This document shows, one piece after another, positions 32,060-40,248 of a stretch of 40,373 bases of DNA. Below the pieces are notes generated by a model, which ran no database searches, had not been told where the DNA came from, and saw only the letters and a program-made list of their open reading frames with translations. How positions within the stretch are numbered: position 1 is the first letter of the stretch; each line of letters begins with the position of its first letter. Made by a program: the position numbers and the translations under genes. Origin of the DNA: Verrucomicrobiota bacterium (lineage in GTDB: Bacteria > Verrucomicrobiota > Verrucomicrobiae > Limisphaerales > UBA11358); NCBI GenBank assembly GCA_014860005.1, contig JACZKP010000062.1, forward strand, positions 1-40,373, written 5' to 3'.

Positions 32060-32194
32060 ATGAAACCCTCGGCCCTGAAAATTCTCTCCGTGTTCGGCAC
32101 GCGGCCGGAAGCCATCGAGAGGGCACCCTTGGTGTCGGGCATGGATTGCTGGTTGACCCTGCGGTTTTGGCTGAAGGCGTGTCGGATTTCCTGA
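32060..32194 (+). pseudogene. Truncated start of a UDP-GlcNAc 2-epimerase (WecB-like)
   Basis: The 44-codon ORF begins MKPSALKILSVFGTRPEAI and continues ERAPLV, matching the conserved N-terminus of non-hydrolysing UDP-GlcNAc 2-epimerases (usually about 370 residues). After some 25 residues the similarity stops and 19 unrelated codons follow. The stop overlaps the start of the next glycosyltransferase by ATGA (32192-32195). So the start and the downstream coupling survive while more than 300 codons are missing. It could now work only as a translated leader. Confidence 0.82.
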
Positions 32195-33441
32195 TGAAAC
32201 GCGTGTGCATCGTGACTTCGGGTCATCTCTCCACCTGCCCGCGCATGGTGAAGGCGGCGGATGCGTTGCACGAAGCCGGTTACGCCGTGCGGGTAGTGAG
32301 TGCGAATTACATCGCCTGGGCGCGCGAAGCGGATCAGCGCTTGAGGGAGAGCAGACGGTGGGCGTGGAGTGTGTTCGATTACGAAAAGTCTCGTGCGCGC
32401 TTGGATTATTTCAAGACGGGTGTTCGCTTCAAACTGGTTCAGCAATGGGCGCGAACGCGCGGCCCGGAGTGGTCGCCATTTGCGCTGGCCGCCCGCGCCT
32501 TCAGCCGGGCTTACCCCGAGTTGTTGCGGTTGGTGCTTCGCGAACCGGTCGATTTCATTTGCGGCGGAACTTCCGGCGGGCTGCCGGTTGCGTTCGCGGC
32601 AGCGCAAAAGCTCGGCGTGCCGTTCGCCCTTGATCTGGAGGATTTTCACAGCGCGGAACAGGACGACAATCCCGACTCCCGGCTGGCTCACGCGCTAATC
32701 ACGCGAATCGAAACGCTGACGTTGCGACAAGCCGCATTTCTCACGGCGGGCAGCCAAGGTATCGCGGAGGCGTACGAGCGGAAATACTCGATCAGGCCGC
32801 AAGTCGTTAACAACACGTTTCCCTTGCCGGACTCGCCGCCCACTTTTGCGGCAGCACCCCGCGGTCAACTCAAACTTTACTGGTTCAGTCAGACCATTGG
32901 CGCGAATCGTGGACTGGAGGACGTGGTGGAAGCGATGGGGGTTGCCGGGGTTTCCGGCGAGTTACATTTGCGCGGGCGTGCGGCCGCCAGTTACATCGGA
33001 AAACTGAACACCATGGTTGCAGCACGCGCACCCTCTCTGAAGCTGCAGATACATCCTCCCGCTTCGCCAGGTGAGATGATAAAGCTTGCCGGACATTACG
33101 AGGTCGGTTTGTCAACTGAACCCGGATTCAGCGAGAATAACCGGTTGGCTCTTTCCAACAAGGTATTCACCTATATGTCGGCTGGACTGGCACTCGTGTT
33201 GACGGACACCGCCGGACACCGGCCCTTGATCGCTGACCTCGGCGGGAGTGCCTGCGTCTATTCTCCCGGCGACAAACGGGTGCTTGCCACAAAGCTTGAG
33301 CGTTGGGCGAATGACAAGCCGGCATTGTTGGTTGCCCGCGAGTCTGCATGGCAGGCGGCGCAACGGCGCTGGCATTGGGAGCATCCGGCGGAACGAGGCG
33401 CACTTTTGCAGGCCTTTGAGAACGCAATCAAACGAAATTGA
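32194..33441 (+). CDS. GT-B glycosyltransferase
   Basis: The ATG at 32194 fits MKRVCIVTSGHLSTCPRMVK, a usual GT4-type start; the open frame back to 31978 overlaps two other ORFs and is not used. The 415-residue product has FALDLEDFHSAEQDD, TAGSQGIAEAYERKY and, in the donor half, ALSNKVFTYMSAGLALVLTDTAGH, where the acidic residue usual in the E-x7-E motif is not evident. The fold assignment is good; donor and acceptor are unknown. The gene is coupled by ATGA to the wecB-like relic upstream, and another truncated ORF starts right after it. Confidence 0.83.
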   Translation: MKRVCIVTSGHLSTCPRMVKAADALHEAGYAVRVVSANYIAWAREADQRLRESRRWAWSVFDYEKSRARLDYFKTGVRFKLVQQWARTRGPEWSPFALAARAFSRAYPELLRLVLREPVDFICGGTSGGLPVAFAAAQKLGVPFALDLEDFHSAEQDDNPDSRLAHALITRIETLTLRQAAFLTAGSQGIAEAYERKYSIRPQVVNNTFPLPDSPPTFAAAPRGQLKLYWFSQTIGANRGLEDVVEAMGVAGVSGELHLRGRAAASYIGKLNTMVAARAPSLKLQIHPPASPGEMIKLAGHYEVGLSTEPGFSENNRLALSNKVFTYMSAGLALVLTDTAGHRPLIADLGGSACVYSPGDKRVLATKLERWANDKPALLVARESAWQAAQRRWHWEHPAERGALLQAFENAIKRN

Positions 33442-33443
33442 TT

Positions 33444-33560
33444 TTGCGCATCGCCATCACGGTTGACCCGCCGGTTCCGGGGCTGCCTCCACGGGACAGC
33501 GGCAACGAGCATGTACTGCCTTTTCTGGCAGACCGATCACTGTTTCACGCGAATTCATGA
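33444..33560 (+). pseudogene. Truncated start of a glycosyltransferase
   Basis: The TTG-started, 38-codon ORF begins LRIAITVDPPVPGLPPR, which matches the start of the intact glycosyltransferase at 34351 (LRVLLTVDPIIPVPP, also TTG). The rest (DSGNEHVLPFLADRSLF) is short, and the ORF ends by overlapping the next methyltransferase start with ATGA. The body of the gene is missing. The relic and the intact homologue bracket the methyltransferase gene. Confidence 0.72.
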
Positions 33561-34354
33561 CTTTGAAGCAACAGATCGGCAAGTGGCTGTTCGCCCACCT
33601 GCCGATAACGAGGTTTCTGTTCGACCAAATCCGGCTTGAACTGAACGCGCTACTGGTGTGGCTTCTGAACCACTTTTCTCCGAAGCAACGCGCACGCCTG
33701 CGGCGCATTCGGAATGGTGATGGACTTCGAGTGAACGTGGCCTGTGGTCCGCACATTGAACCGGGGTGCATCAACCTCGACCTTTTTGCCGCTTCACCCG
33801 AGGTCGTAAGATGGGATTGCCGGCGGAGACTCCCGCTAAGGAACTCGAGCGCGCTGGGTATTCGAGCGGAGCATTTCCTCGAACACTTGGAAGTTTGTGA
33901 AGAACTGCCCAGCTTCCTGGCGGACTGTCTGCGCGTGCTCAAGCCGGGCGGCGTGCTTCGAATCATTGTGCCTGATGCACAAAAATATATCGAGGCTTAC
34001 TTAAACCCCGATTTGACCGGTTTTGCGGCGCTGGGTTTCACCGTGCCATTACCGGAGGAGCTTCCGACAAAGATGGATGTGGTAAACCACGTTTTTCATC
34101 AACATCACGAACATCGCTGCGGATACGACTTTGAAAACCTGCGGCACCGTTTGGAGACTGCCGGTTTCGTCCAGACCGTGCGAATGGCTTACGGCAAAAG
34201 TAGCAATGCCACGCTGGCCTGTGATCGCCCCGTGCATGCTCCTTACTCGATTTACGTTGAGGCTTTTAAGCCCGACGCTCGAAATCTCACCGTTGTTGAG
34301 AATACCAAAGAACCACTTCCGGCCGGGAACCAGCTGGGAAATCCAAAATCTTGA
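33557..34354 (+). CDS. Class I SAM-dependent methyltransferase (Methyltransf_11-like)
   Basis: In the 265-residue product motif I is GLRVNVACGPHIEPGCINLDL, followed by AEHFLEHLE and LRVLKPGGVLRIIVPD, a standard arrangement for this family and for predicted SAM-dependent enzymes of glycan loci. HHEHRCGYDFENLRHRLETAGF near the C-terminus is also typical. The substrate is probably a sugar of the repeat unit. Its start overlaps a glycosyltransferase relic by ATGA, and its stop overlaps the next gene by TTGA. Confidence 0.87.
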   Translation: MTLKQQIGKWLFAHLPITRFLFDQIRLELNALLVWLLNHFSPKQRARLRRIRNGDGLRVNVACGPHIEPGCINLDLFAASPEVVRWDCRRRLPLRNSSALGIRAEHFLEHLEVCEELPSFLADCLRVLKPGGVLRIIVPDAQKYIEAYLNPDLTGFAALGFTVPLPEELPTKMDVVNHVFHQHHEHRCGYDFENLRHRLETAGFVQTVRMAYGKSSNATLACDRPVHAPYSIYVEAFKPDARNLTVVENTKEPLPAGNQLGNPKS

Positions 34355-35421
34355 GAGTGCTGCTGACAGTTGACCCAATCATTCCTGTACCGCCGACCCT
34401 TTACGGCGGCATAGAGCGCATCGTGGATTGTTTGGCGCGCGGACTCGTGGAACGCGGGCACGAGGTTTCGCTCCTCGCCCATCCCGACAGCCGAGTGCCT
34501 TGCCGACTTTTCCCTTATGGCATCCCACCGCATTGGGGTTGGCGTGCGCGCTCAGGAGAATTGTGGCAGGTAGGCAGCCGGCTCTGGCGGATGCGCAACC
34601 AATTCGACGTGGTCCACAGCTTTGGACGGTTGGCGGCGCTGCTGCCGATCCTCCCCTGCCGGCGCCTCGTGAAAATCCAGAGCTACCAGCGGGATGGCGT
34701 CCCTTGGCGCAGTGTGCGGACGGCGACGCGATTGGCGGGACCATCAATTTGTTTTACCGGTTGTGCTTCGAGCGTTTACCGGCATCGGCCACATCATGGC
34801 CCGCTTGGTGGCGATTGGCGGACGGTCTTCAACGGCGTTGATTTGACCAAATACCAATTCCAGCCAGAGGTGGCTCCGGACGCGCCACTGGTGTTTCTTG
34901 GGCGCATCGAACGAATCAAGGGGGTACATCACGCCATCGCCATCGCGCGCGGGGCGGGCCGAAAACTCGTCATCGCCGGCAACAAGGTGCAGTCCGGGCC
35001 TGATGCAAATTACTTTGACCAGGAGATTGCGCCGCACCTTGATGGCAAGGCCGTCGAATACATCGGCCCGGTGGACGACGCCCAGAAGAATGAATTGCTG
35101 GGCCGCAGCGCCGCCTTGCTGATGCCCATCGAGTGGGAAGAACCGTTCGGCATCGTGATGGTTGAAGCGATGGCCTGCGGAACGCCGGTGATCGCCTTCC
35201 CGCGTGGCAGCGTGCCGGAAGTCGTGCGTGAGGGCGTGAATGGAATTATCGCGAAGGACGTCGCGGGCGCGGTCGTGGGGGTTCACCGCCTGTCGCAGTT
35301 CAACCGCCGGCAAGTGCGCGACGATTGCGAGAAGCGCTTCGGCCAGACTGTCATCGTCAGCGCTTACGAGGAACTCTATACAAGACTCCTGTCCGACAGG
35401 CGTGCTGGAACTCCAAAATGA
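34351..35421 (+). CDS. GT4-family glycosyltransferase
   Basis: The TTG start at 34351 overlaps the previous stop. The 356-residue product is a compact GT-B enzyme: LYGGIERIVDCLARGLVERGHEVSLLA at the N-terminus is the acceptor-side glycine-rich loop. VFNGVDLTKY and FLGRIERIKGVHHAI are in the middle, and EEPFGIVMVEAMACGTPVIAF is the E-x7-E type donor motif. It probably adds a hexose or similar to the lipid carrier; the sugar is unknown. Its stop overlaps the next gene by ATGA. Confidence 0.92.
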   Translation: MRVLLTVDPIIPVPPTLYGGIERIVDCLARGLVERGHEVSLLAHPDSRVPCRLFPYGIPPHWGWRARSGELWQVGSRLWRMRNQFDVVHSFGRLAALLPILPCRRLVKIQSYQRDGVPWRSVRTATRLAGPSICFTGCASSVYRHRPHHGPLGGDWRTVFNGVDLTKYQFQPEVAPDAPLVFLGRIERIKGVHHAIAIARGAGRKLVIAGNKVQSGPDANYFDQEIAPHLDGKAVEYIGPVDDAQKNELLGRSAALLMPIEWEEPFGIVMVEAMACGTPVIAFPRGSVPEVVREGVNGIIAKDVAGAVVGVHRLSQFNRRQVRDDCEKRFGQTVIVSAYEELYTRLLSDRRAGTPK

Positions 35422-36209
35422 TTACCGATCGCATTTACCGCCTGTCCCACGCGTTTCCCATTTTGAATCCTTTCTTCCGGAGATTGGTTTTCACACTGCC
35501 GCATCGCCAAAGGCTTGTTGAACATTTCGGCCAACGACTGTTGGTTGACCCTTCCGAGATGCATGGGTTCTATCTCTACTACGAGCACGCTTACGACGAT
35601 TACATCTTTGATTTCATCGCGGCACGGACTTCACGCTTCAGCCGGGCGCTCGACGTTGGCGCAAACATCGGCATCTACACTGTCTTCCTCGCCGCGCATT
35701 TCCAGCGCGTTGACGCATTTGAACCCGATCCATCAAACTTGGAGCGCTTGAAAAAAAATCTGGACTTAAACCAATGCGCCAACGTGGCAGTTCACGCGGT
35801 TTGCGTGGGAGATCGGATCGGCAGCGTTGGCTTCAAACGCCCCGTCGCTCACAACCAAGGTATCGGCTCTATCGCCGTGGCAGGGGGTGATTACCAGGTT
35901 TCGTCCACCACGCTCGATGAGTTTTTCGCCGGCCAGCCGATCCAGCCAACCCTGATCAAGATGGATATCGAAGGGGCGGAATGGCTGGCTTCTAAAGGGA
36001 TGAGGCGTGTGCTCGCCGAATATGGAATGAATATCGCCATCCTGCTGGAGACTCATCCCGAGCGCTTGCCGGATTACGGCGGATCAATCGTGCAATTGAA
36101 AGACTGCTTCGAAAGCTACGGAATGCAAGTGGAGGCATTGACACCGCAAGGCTTGCGGCCCGTTGCCAGGCCGGAAGCGGAACGATTCTGGTGGATACAT
36201 CAATCCTGA
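35418..36209 (+). CDS. FkbM-family methyltransferase (first of three)
   Basis: From the ATG at 35418 (ATGA overlap) the product is 263 residues. The FkbM marks are ALDVGANIGIYTVFLA (motif I), VDAFEPDPSNLERLKKNL, and LIKMDIEGAEWLASKG, in which the KxDIEGxE motif is exact. FkbM enzymes O-methylate sugars or polyketide hydroxyls. The N-terminal part (FYLYYEHAYDDYIFDFI) probably positions the acceptor. The next FkbM gene starts 37 bases after its stop. Confidence 0.92.
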   Translation: MITDRIYRLSHAFPILNPFFRRLVFTLPHRQRLVEHFGQRLLVDPSEMHGFYLYYEHAYDDYIFDFIAARTSRFSRALDVGANIGIYTVFLAAHFQRVDAFEPDPSNLERLKKNLDLNQCANVAVHAVCVGDRIGSVGFKRPVAHNQGIGSIAVAGGDYQVSSTTLDEFFAGQPIQPTLIKMDIEGAEWLASKGMRRVLAEYGMNIAILLETHPERLPDYGGSIVQLKDCFESYGMQVEALTPQGLRPVARPEAERFWWIHQS

Positions 36210-36246
36210 GTTGAAGACTTCGGACGACCCGAGTCCACTGGCGACA

Positions 36247-37011
36247 ATGCAGACAATTCAACAAAGCGTGCGCACCGGCCTGATGCGGCCCTTTCGCAAA
36301 TTCGGACTGGCGGCGGCGCGGCATTGGCCGTGGCCGGTGGGCGTGAGGATCAGCAACGGGCGGCGTATGTACGTAGATTTGAGGTCGGGGGTGAGCCGTG
36401 GAATTTTTGCGAAGGGCGAATTTGATCCCAAAGTGTTCGAACCGCTTCGCGGTGTCCTTCAGCCCGGTGGGACTTTTCTCGATGTGGGCGCAAACGTCGG
36501 CTTCTACAGCATGCTCGCGCTGGATGCCGTTGGCCTGGGCGGCGCGGTTCACGCATTTGAAATGGATGAACGTCCGCGGAGGTGTTTGCGCAAGACGATT
36601 GCGCACGAGCGGATCCCCAACCTTTCGTTACACGAGTTCGCAGTGGGAAATCGGGATGGACACATCGGCGTGGCGATGCACGCGGATTCCGGGAACAGCG
36701 GGGTGGTGCAAACGGGCGGGCAAAGACAGATCGCGATGCGAAAGCTCGACACCTGGTGGCACGAGTCAGGAGCGAAAAAAATTCAGGGGATGAAGCTGGA
36801 CATCGAGGGTGCCGAGTTGCTGGCGTTGCAAGGCGCAGAAAGAATGCTGCGTGCCGAACGGCCGCTGATCGTTTGCGAAGCCGACGAAGAGTTGCAGGGG
36901 CGATTCGGTTACGAACCGAAGCAGTTGCTGGATCAGTTTGCGGCGTTGCATTACCGCGTCGAGCCGCTGGCAGGGACGTGGAGTCCAACCATGGTGGCAT
37001 ATCCTGCATGA
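36247..37011 (+). CDS. FkbM-family methyltransferase (second of three)
   Basis: The ATG at 36247 gives 254 residues; an in-frame start at 36163 would overlap the preceding gene. The motifs are FLDVGANVGFYSMLALDAVG, VHAFEMDERPRRCL and GMKLDIEGAELLALQGAE. It is clearly diverged from the other two FkbM proteins, so they probably act on different positions rather than being recent duplicates. Its stop overlaps the start of a glycosyltransferase relic by ATGA. Confidence 0.92.
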   Translation: MQTIQQSVRTGLMRPFRKFGLAAARHWPWPVGVRISNGRRMYVDLRSGVSRGIFAKGEFDPKVFEPLRGVLQPGGTFLDVGANVGFYSMLALDAVGLGGAVHAFEMDERPRRCLRKTIAHERIPNLSLHEFAVGNRDGHIGVAMHADSGNSGVVQTGGQRQIAMRKLDTWWHESGAKKIQGMKLDIEGAELLALQGAERMLRAERPLIVCEADEELQGRFGYEPKQLLDQFAALHYRVEPLAGTWSPTMVAYPA

Positions 37012-37115
37012 GAACTCCACTACGGTTTGTGGCACTGGTGTTGGTGGATTTTGTGCCGGGCAATCAGGCGTCGGCACAGCTGTCGCGGCTATGGAATCTG
37101 CATTTGCCGAATTGA
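37008..37115 (+). pseudogene. Truncated start of a glycosyltransferase
   Basis: The 35-codon ORF reads FVALVLVDFVPGNQASAQ and then LSRLWNLHLP. It matches VAIVAAHFVPSNLAGVHRS and SRLWSLHL of the intact glycosyltransferase at 37955-39277, and it ends where the homology block ends. It overlaps the preceding FkbM stop by ATGA, and the next FkbM gene starts 4 bases after its stop. The relic and the intact homologue bracket that FkbM gene. Confidence 0.8.
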
Positions 37116-37118
37116 AGG

Positions 37119-37955
37119 ATGAGCATCCGTATCATAAGTCGGTCGGTCTGGAGTAATCCTGGCAATCGAGACAAGCGGGTGCGAAAACTTTTTGCCGCCT
37201 TGTGGTGGCAGATCTACAAGCGGGTTGTCAAACGACCCAGGGTTATCACACTGGCGAACGGCGCGCGCTTTCGTGCTTATCCGGACTGCGTGATTTCCTC
37301 CGCTTTGCAGTACGCCGATTGGCCGGAATACGAGGAGTTTCATTTCTGCCGGCGGCATCTGAAACCGGGTGACACGGTCCTGGACGTGGGCGCGAACGTT
37401 GGGCACTTGTCGCTTCTGCTGTCGGATATCGTTTCGGCGAAAAACCTTTATTGCTTTGAGCCAACTCCTGTGACTTGGGCACGGTTGCGTGAGAACTTTG
37501 AACTGAATGGCTGGCCAGTCACCAAGCTCTACCAGGCGGCTGTCGGTCAATGCGAGGGGACGCTCGATTTCCCGGACTCGGCAAAACCTGACACAACCAA
37601 CTCTGCCGCCTGGTCAAGTCCTGGGGTACGAACGGTTTCCGTGCGATTATTACCGCTCGATTCTTTCGTGCCCGAACTGGCCGGCCGGAACGTCGGCCTG
37701 TTGAAGATTGATGTCGAAGGTTTCGAGCGGGAAGTGTTCCTGGGGGCCAAATGCTTTCTGCGGCAGGCCAAGCCTCGGCTGGTGATGTTTGAATCTCTGG
37801 CCCGCCGTCTGGACGAGGAAGTGGAGCAGGTTCTCCGTGAAGCGGGTTACATTACGTTCAAGCTCGGTGGACAGGGTCAGCCGATTGCCGAGCCGCTCGA
37901 TGCGCAAAATCTTTTTGCGACTCCAAAGGAATTGTTTTCTGCGATTCATGGCTGA
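37119..37955 (+). CDS. FkbM-family methyltransferase (third of three)
   Basis: The 278-residue product carries motif I DTVLDVGANVGHLSLLLSD, then YCFEPTPVTWARLRENF and LLKIDVEGFEREVFLGA, with Val and Phe in place of Ile and Ala in the DIEGxE motif but the charged residues kept. It probably O-methylates another position of the glycan. The stop and the next start share one base (TGATG). It is bracketed by the truncated and the intact version of the following glycosyltransferase. Confidence 0.92.
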   Translation: MSIRIISRSVWSNPGNRDKRVRKLFAALWWQIYKRVVKRPRVITLANGARFRAYPDCVISSALQYADWPEYEEFHFCRRHLKPGDTVLDVGANVGHLSLLLSDIVSAKNLYCFEPTPVTWARLRENFELNGWPVTKLYQAAVGQCEGTLDFPDSAKPDTTNSAAWSSPGVRTVSVRLLPLDSFVPELAGRNVGLLKIDVEGFEREVFLGAKCFLRQAKPRLVMFESLARRLDEEVEQVLREAGYITFKLGGQGQPIAEPLDAQNLFATPKELFSAIHG

Positions 37956-39277
37956 TGAAAGCGGCGACTCAACGAGTGAGAGCCGTGGCGATTGTGGCTG
38001 CGCATTTTGTTCCGAGCAATCTTGCCGGGGTTCATCGGTCGCGGTTGTGGAGTTTACACCTCCGGGAATTCGGCTGGGAGCCGGTCATCGTTACCACGCA
38101 CTGGGATCATTACGAGGAGCAGATCGAAACCGCACTGGTCGAATTGATCCCGCCCGATTTGAAGATCATCCGCACGCAGGCATTCGGCACGCGCCCGACC
38201 CGACTCGTGGGGGACTTGGGCGTGCGGGCGTTTCGCGCACACTATCGGTCGCTACTTGAGTTGGCGCACAGCCACGCCGTGGACTTTGTTCACATCACAA
38301 TTCCCTCGAATTTCTCCGCGCCGCTTGGCCGATTGGTCCGCCGCAAGACGGGGGTGCCCTACGGGATTGATTACATAGATCCGTGGGTTCACGAGTTTCC
38401 GGGATCGAGGAAGCTGTTCACGAAAGCGTGGGCCTCGGCTCGGCTGGCGGATTGGTTGGAGCCGTGGGCCGTGCGCGACGCATCGCTGATTACGGGGATC
38501 AACCGGCGTTACTTTCAAGGCGTGCTGGACCGCAATCCACATCTTGTAAAACAGGCGGTTCTTGCGGAGATGCCTTATGGCGGCAGCGAGGCCGACCACG
38601 ATTACGCCCGGCGGCATCTGCGTCCCGCGGAGTTGTTTGCTGCGCACGCGGGGAAGTTCAACCTTATCTACGCTGGCGCAATGTTGCCAAACGCTTACGT
38701 GGTGCTGGATCGTCTGTTGGCGAGTCTGGTCTTGCTAAAGAAGCAGCGCCCCGGCCTGCCGCAACAATTTCATCTGCAATTTGTCGGCACCGGCAAATCG
38801 CCAGATGACGCGCAGGGCTACAACATTAAGCCGCACCTTGATCGCCACGGCCTTTCTGATTGCGCCACCGAGCATCCTCAGCGCTTGCCATATCTCGACG
38901 TGCTGACTCACTTGCATGCGGCGTCGGGCGTGCTGGTGCTCGGCTCCACCGAACCGCACTACTCGCCTTCCAAGATTTTCCAATCGGTGATGTCGCGGCG
39001 GCCGGTGTTCGCGCTCCTGCACAAAGACAGCACCGCGGTCGGCGTGTTGCACGCGGCGCAGGCCGGGCAACTGGTGACGCTTACCGAGAACGCCTTGCCG
39101 GACGCTGCTGTGCTCTCGGCAGAACTGGAGCGATTTATTTTCGACAATAAATACTCGGAGGACGCGGTGCAATGGGATGCACTGGCCAAACATTCGGCGC
39201 GCGAGTCCGCCAGAATTCTTGCGCAGGCGCTGGACGAGGCGATGACCCGAAGACTCAGTGGCCGTATCGCGTCATGA
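37955..39277 (+). CDS. GT-B glycosyltransferase
   Basis: The 440-residue product starts VRAVAIVAAHFVPSNLAG, with SRLWSLHLREFGWEPVIVTT, a typical GT4-like N-terminus. GIDYIDPWVHEFPG and VRDASLITGINRRYFQG are in the middle. EPHYSPSKIFQSVMSRRPVFALL stands where the nucleotide-sugar-binding motif of this subgroup occurs. The donor is unknown. It begins at a TGATG junction with the third FkbM gene, and its stop overlaps a tiny relic ORF by ATGA. Confidence 0.88.
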   Translation: MKAATQRVRAVAIVAAHFVPSNLAGVHRSRLWSLHLREFGWEPVIVTTHWDHYEEQIETALVELIPPDLKIIRTQAFGTRPTRLVGDLGVRAFRAHYRSLLELAHSHAVDFVHITIPSNFSAPLGRLVRRKTGVPYGIDYIDPWVHEFPGSRKLFTKAWASARLADWLEPWAVRDASLITGINRRYFQGVLDRNPHLVKQAVLAEMPYGGSEADHDYARRHLRPAELFAAHAGKFNLIYAGAMLPNAYVVLDRLLASLVLLKKQRPGLPQQFHLQFVGTGKSPDDAQGYNIKPHLDRHGLSDCATEHPQRLPYLDVLTHLHAASGVLVLGSTEPHYSPSKIFQSVMSRRPVFALLHKDSTAVGVLHAAQAGQLVTLTENALPDAAVLSAELERFIFDNKYSEDAVQWDALAKHSARESARILAQALDEAMTRRLSGRIAS

Positions 39278-39324
39278 AGTTGGGAATTCTCGCCAGTCAC
39301 CCGGTCCAGTACCAAGCGCCGTGA
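39274..39324 (+). pseudogene. 16-codon start of a glycosyltransferase (relic)
   Basis: MKLGILASHPVQYQAP followed by a stop matches MRVGILTSHPIQYQAP at 40249, the start of the glycosyltransferase that runs off the window. At the DNA level GTCCAGTACCAAGCGCCGTG and ATCCAGTACCAAGCACCGTG differ at two places. The earlier codons differ more, so this is a diverged copy rather than a fresh duplication. The relic and the intact start bracket a repeat region and a toxin-antitoxin pair. Confidence 0.85.
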
Positions 39325-39583
39325 ACGGAAAAGCTAAAAGCTGAAATGGGGAAAGCCGAAACCGGTAAAGTTGAAAGCAGAAAGCAGAAATTCGAAACCG
39401 GCGTCTTTACCGCTTTCAGTAGTCTGTGTTTGTGAGTTTCAGCTTTCAACTTTCTGCTGTCAGTTTTTCCTCGGAAACCTAGTGCCGATCTTTGCGTCCG
39501 CTTGGGCAGTTGCCTGAATTTCTGCTTTCAGTTTTCAACTTTCAGCTTTTTGTAGTTTGTAGTTATATGCTAGGTTCAAACCC
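39325..39583. repeat. Degenerate heptanucleotide repeat region, (CAGAAAG)-like
   Basis: Imperfect units AAAGCTGAAA, GAAAGCAGAAAGCAGAAA (near 39376) and their complement TTTCAGCTTTCAACTTTCTGCTG (near 39438) and TTTCAGCTTTTTG fill the gap. The halves could pair. It resembles the region at 29467-29764 in unit and layout. No gene is seen. It ends just before the antitoxin gene and must contain its promoter. Confidence 0.75.
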
Positions 39584-39805
39584 ATGAGCACCCTCGCCGA
39601 GATTGCAGCGGCTGCCGAAGCCCTGCCGCCGGAGCAGAAAACGGAACTCATCCGCTTTCTGTCCGCGCGCGTGCGTCAGGTGGACAGTCCATCGCGAAAA
39701 GCCCGGCTGGTGCGGCAGGGCAATGACGTATTCCTGGAAGCGCCTCCAGGCGCGCCACCCATGACGACTGAAAATGTAAAGCGAATGCTGGAAGACTGGC
39801 CATGA
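39584..39805 (+). CDS. Antitoxin of a VapBC-type pair
   Basis: The 73-residue product has an N-terminal helical segment (TLAEIAAAAEALPPEQKTELIRFL) followed by a loosely folded C-terminal half (NDVFLEAPPGAPPMTTENVK, then MLEDWP) that would wrap around the toxin. The DNA-binding fold is not obvious. It overlaps the PIN-domain toxin gene by ATGA, the usual antitoxin-first order, so co-translation and autoregulation are expected. Confidence 0.82.
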   Translation: MSTLAEIAAAAEALPPEQKTELIRFLSARVRQVDSPSRKARLVRQGNDVFLEAPPGAPPMTTENVKRMLEDWP

Positions 39806-40224
39806 GCTGGCTGCTGGATGTGAACCTGATTCTGGCGTCCCGCTGGACGACCCATGCCCAGCATTCCGCCGCGAGGGCTTGGATCGAGTCAGTGGTCGAA
39901 TTTCACACCTGCTCGATCAGTGAACTGGGATTCGTTCGCATCAGCTTGAGCACAGCTTATCAGGCAACTTGGGATGAAGTGCGGGAAGCCTTGGAGAAAC
40001 TCCACGCCCGTCCGGGCTATCAGTTTCTCGCCGATGATGTGGACGGCACGGCTTCGCCCGAGACTCTCTCGCGGGATACAACCGATGCACATCTGGTGAC
40101 GTTGGCTAAACGCCATGGTTTGAAGCTGGCCACCTTGGACGAAACGCTGATCGCCAAGCCGTGGGCGGCCGGTATCGCAGCGAATCCACTGCTGCCGCCG
40201 AAAGCTGTGCCAACTGTGGCATAG
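39802..40224 (+). CDS. vapC: PIN-domain toxin, VapC-like RNase
   Basis: The 140-residue product starts WLLDVNLILA with the first PIN acidic residue. An acidic position follows in SISELGFVRI, and DTTDAHLVTLAKRHGLKLATLD supplies the C-terminal acidic cluster, as in VapC-family Mg-dependent RNases that cut tRNA or rRNA. The length is normal. It forms a pair with the 73-residue antitoxin. The pair sits inside the polysaccharide locus between a relic and the intact start of the same glycosyltransferase, and may stabilise the region. Confidence 0.9.
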   Translation: MSWLLDVNLILASRWTTHAQHSAARAWIESVVEFHTCSISELGFVRISLSTAYQATWDEVREALEKLHARPGYQFLADDVDGTASPETLSRDTTDAHLVTLAKRHGLKLATLDETLIAKPWAAGIAANPLLPPKAVPTVA

Positions 40225-40248
40225 TGTGTGGTCCGTGGTCCTGTTGTC

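Noticed and set aside
31978..32193. Upstream in-frame extension of the glycosyltransferase at 32194
   Set aside because: It overlaps the methyltransferase end and the wecB-like ORF, whereas MKRVCIVTSG at 32194 is a normal family start coupled by ATGA.
39274..39324. Fresh target-site duplication made by a transposon
   Set aside because: The two copies differ at many bases in the first codons, and no transposase or terminal inverted repeat is visible between them.
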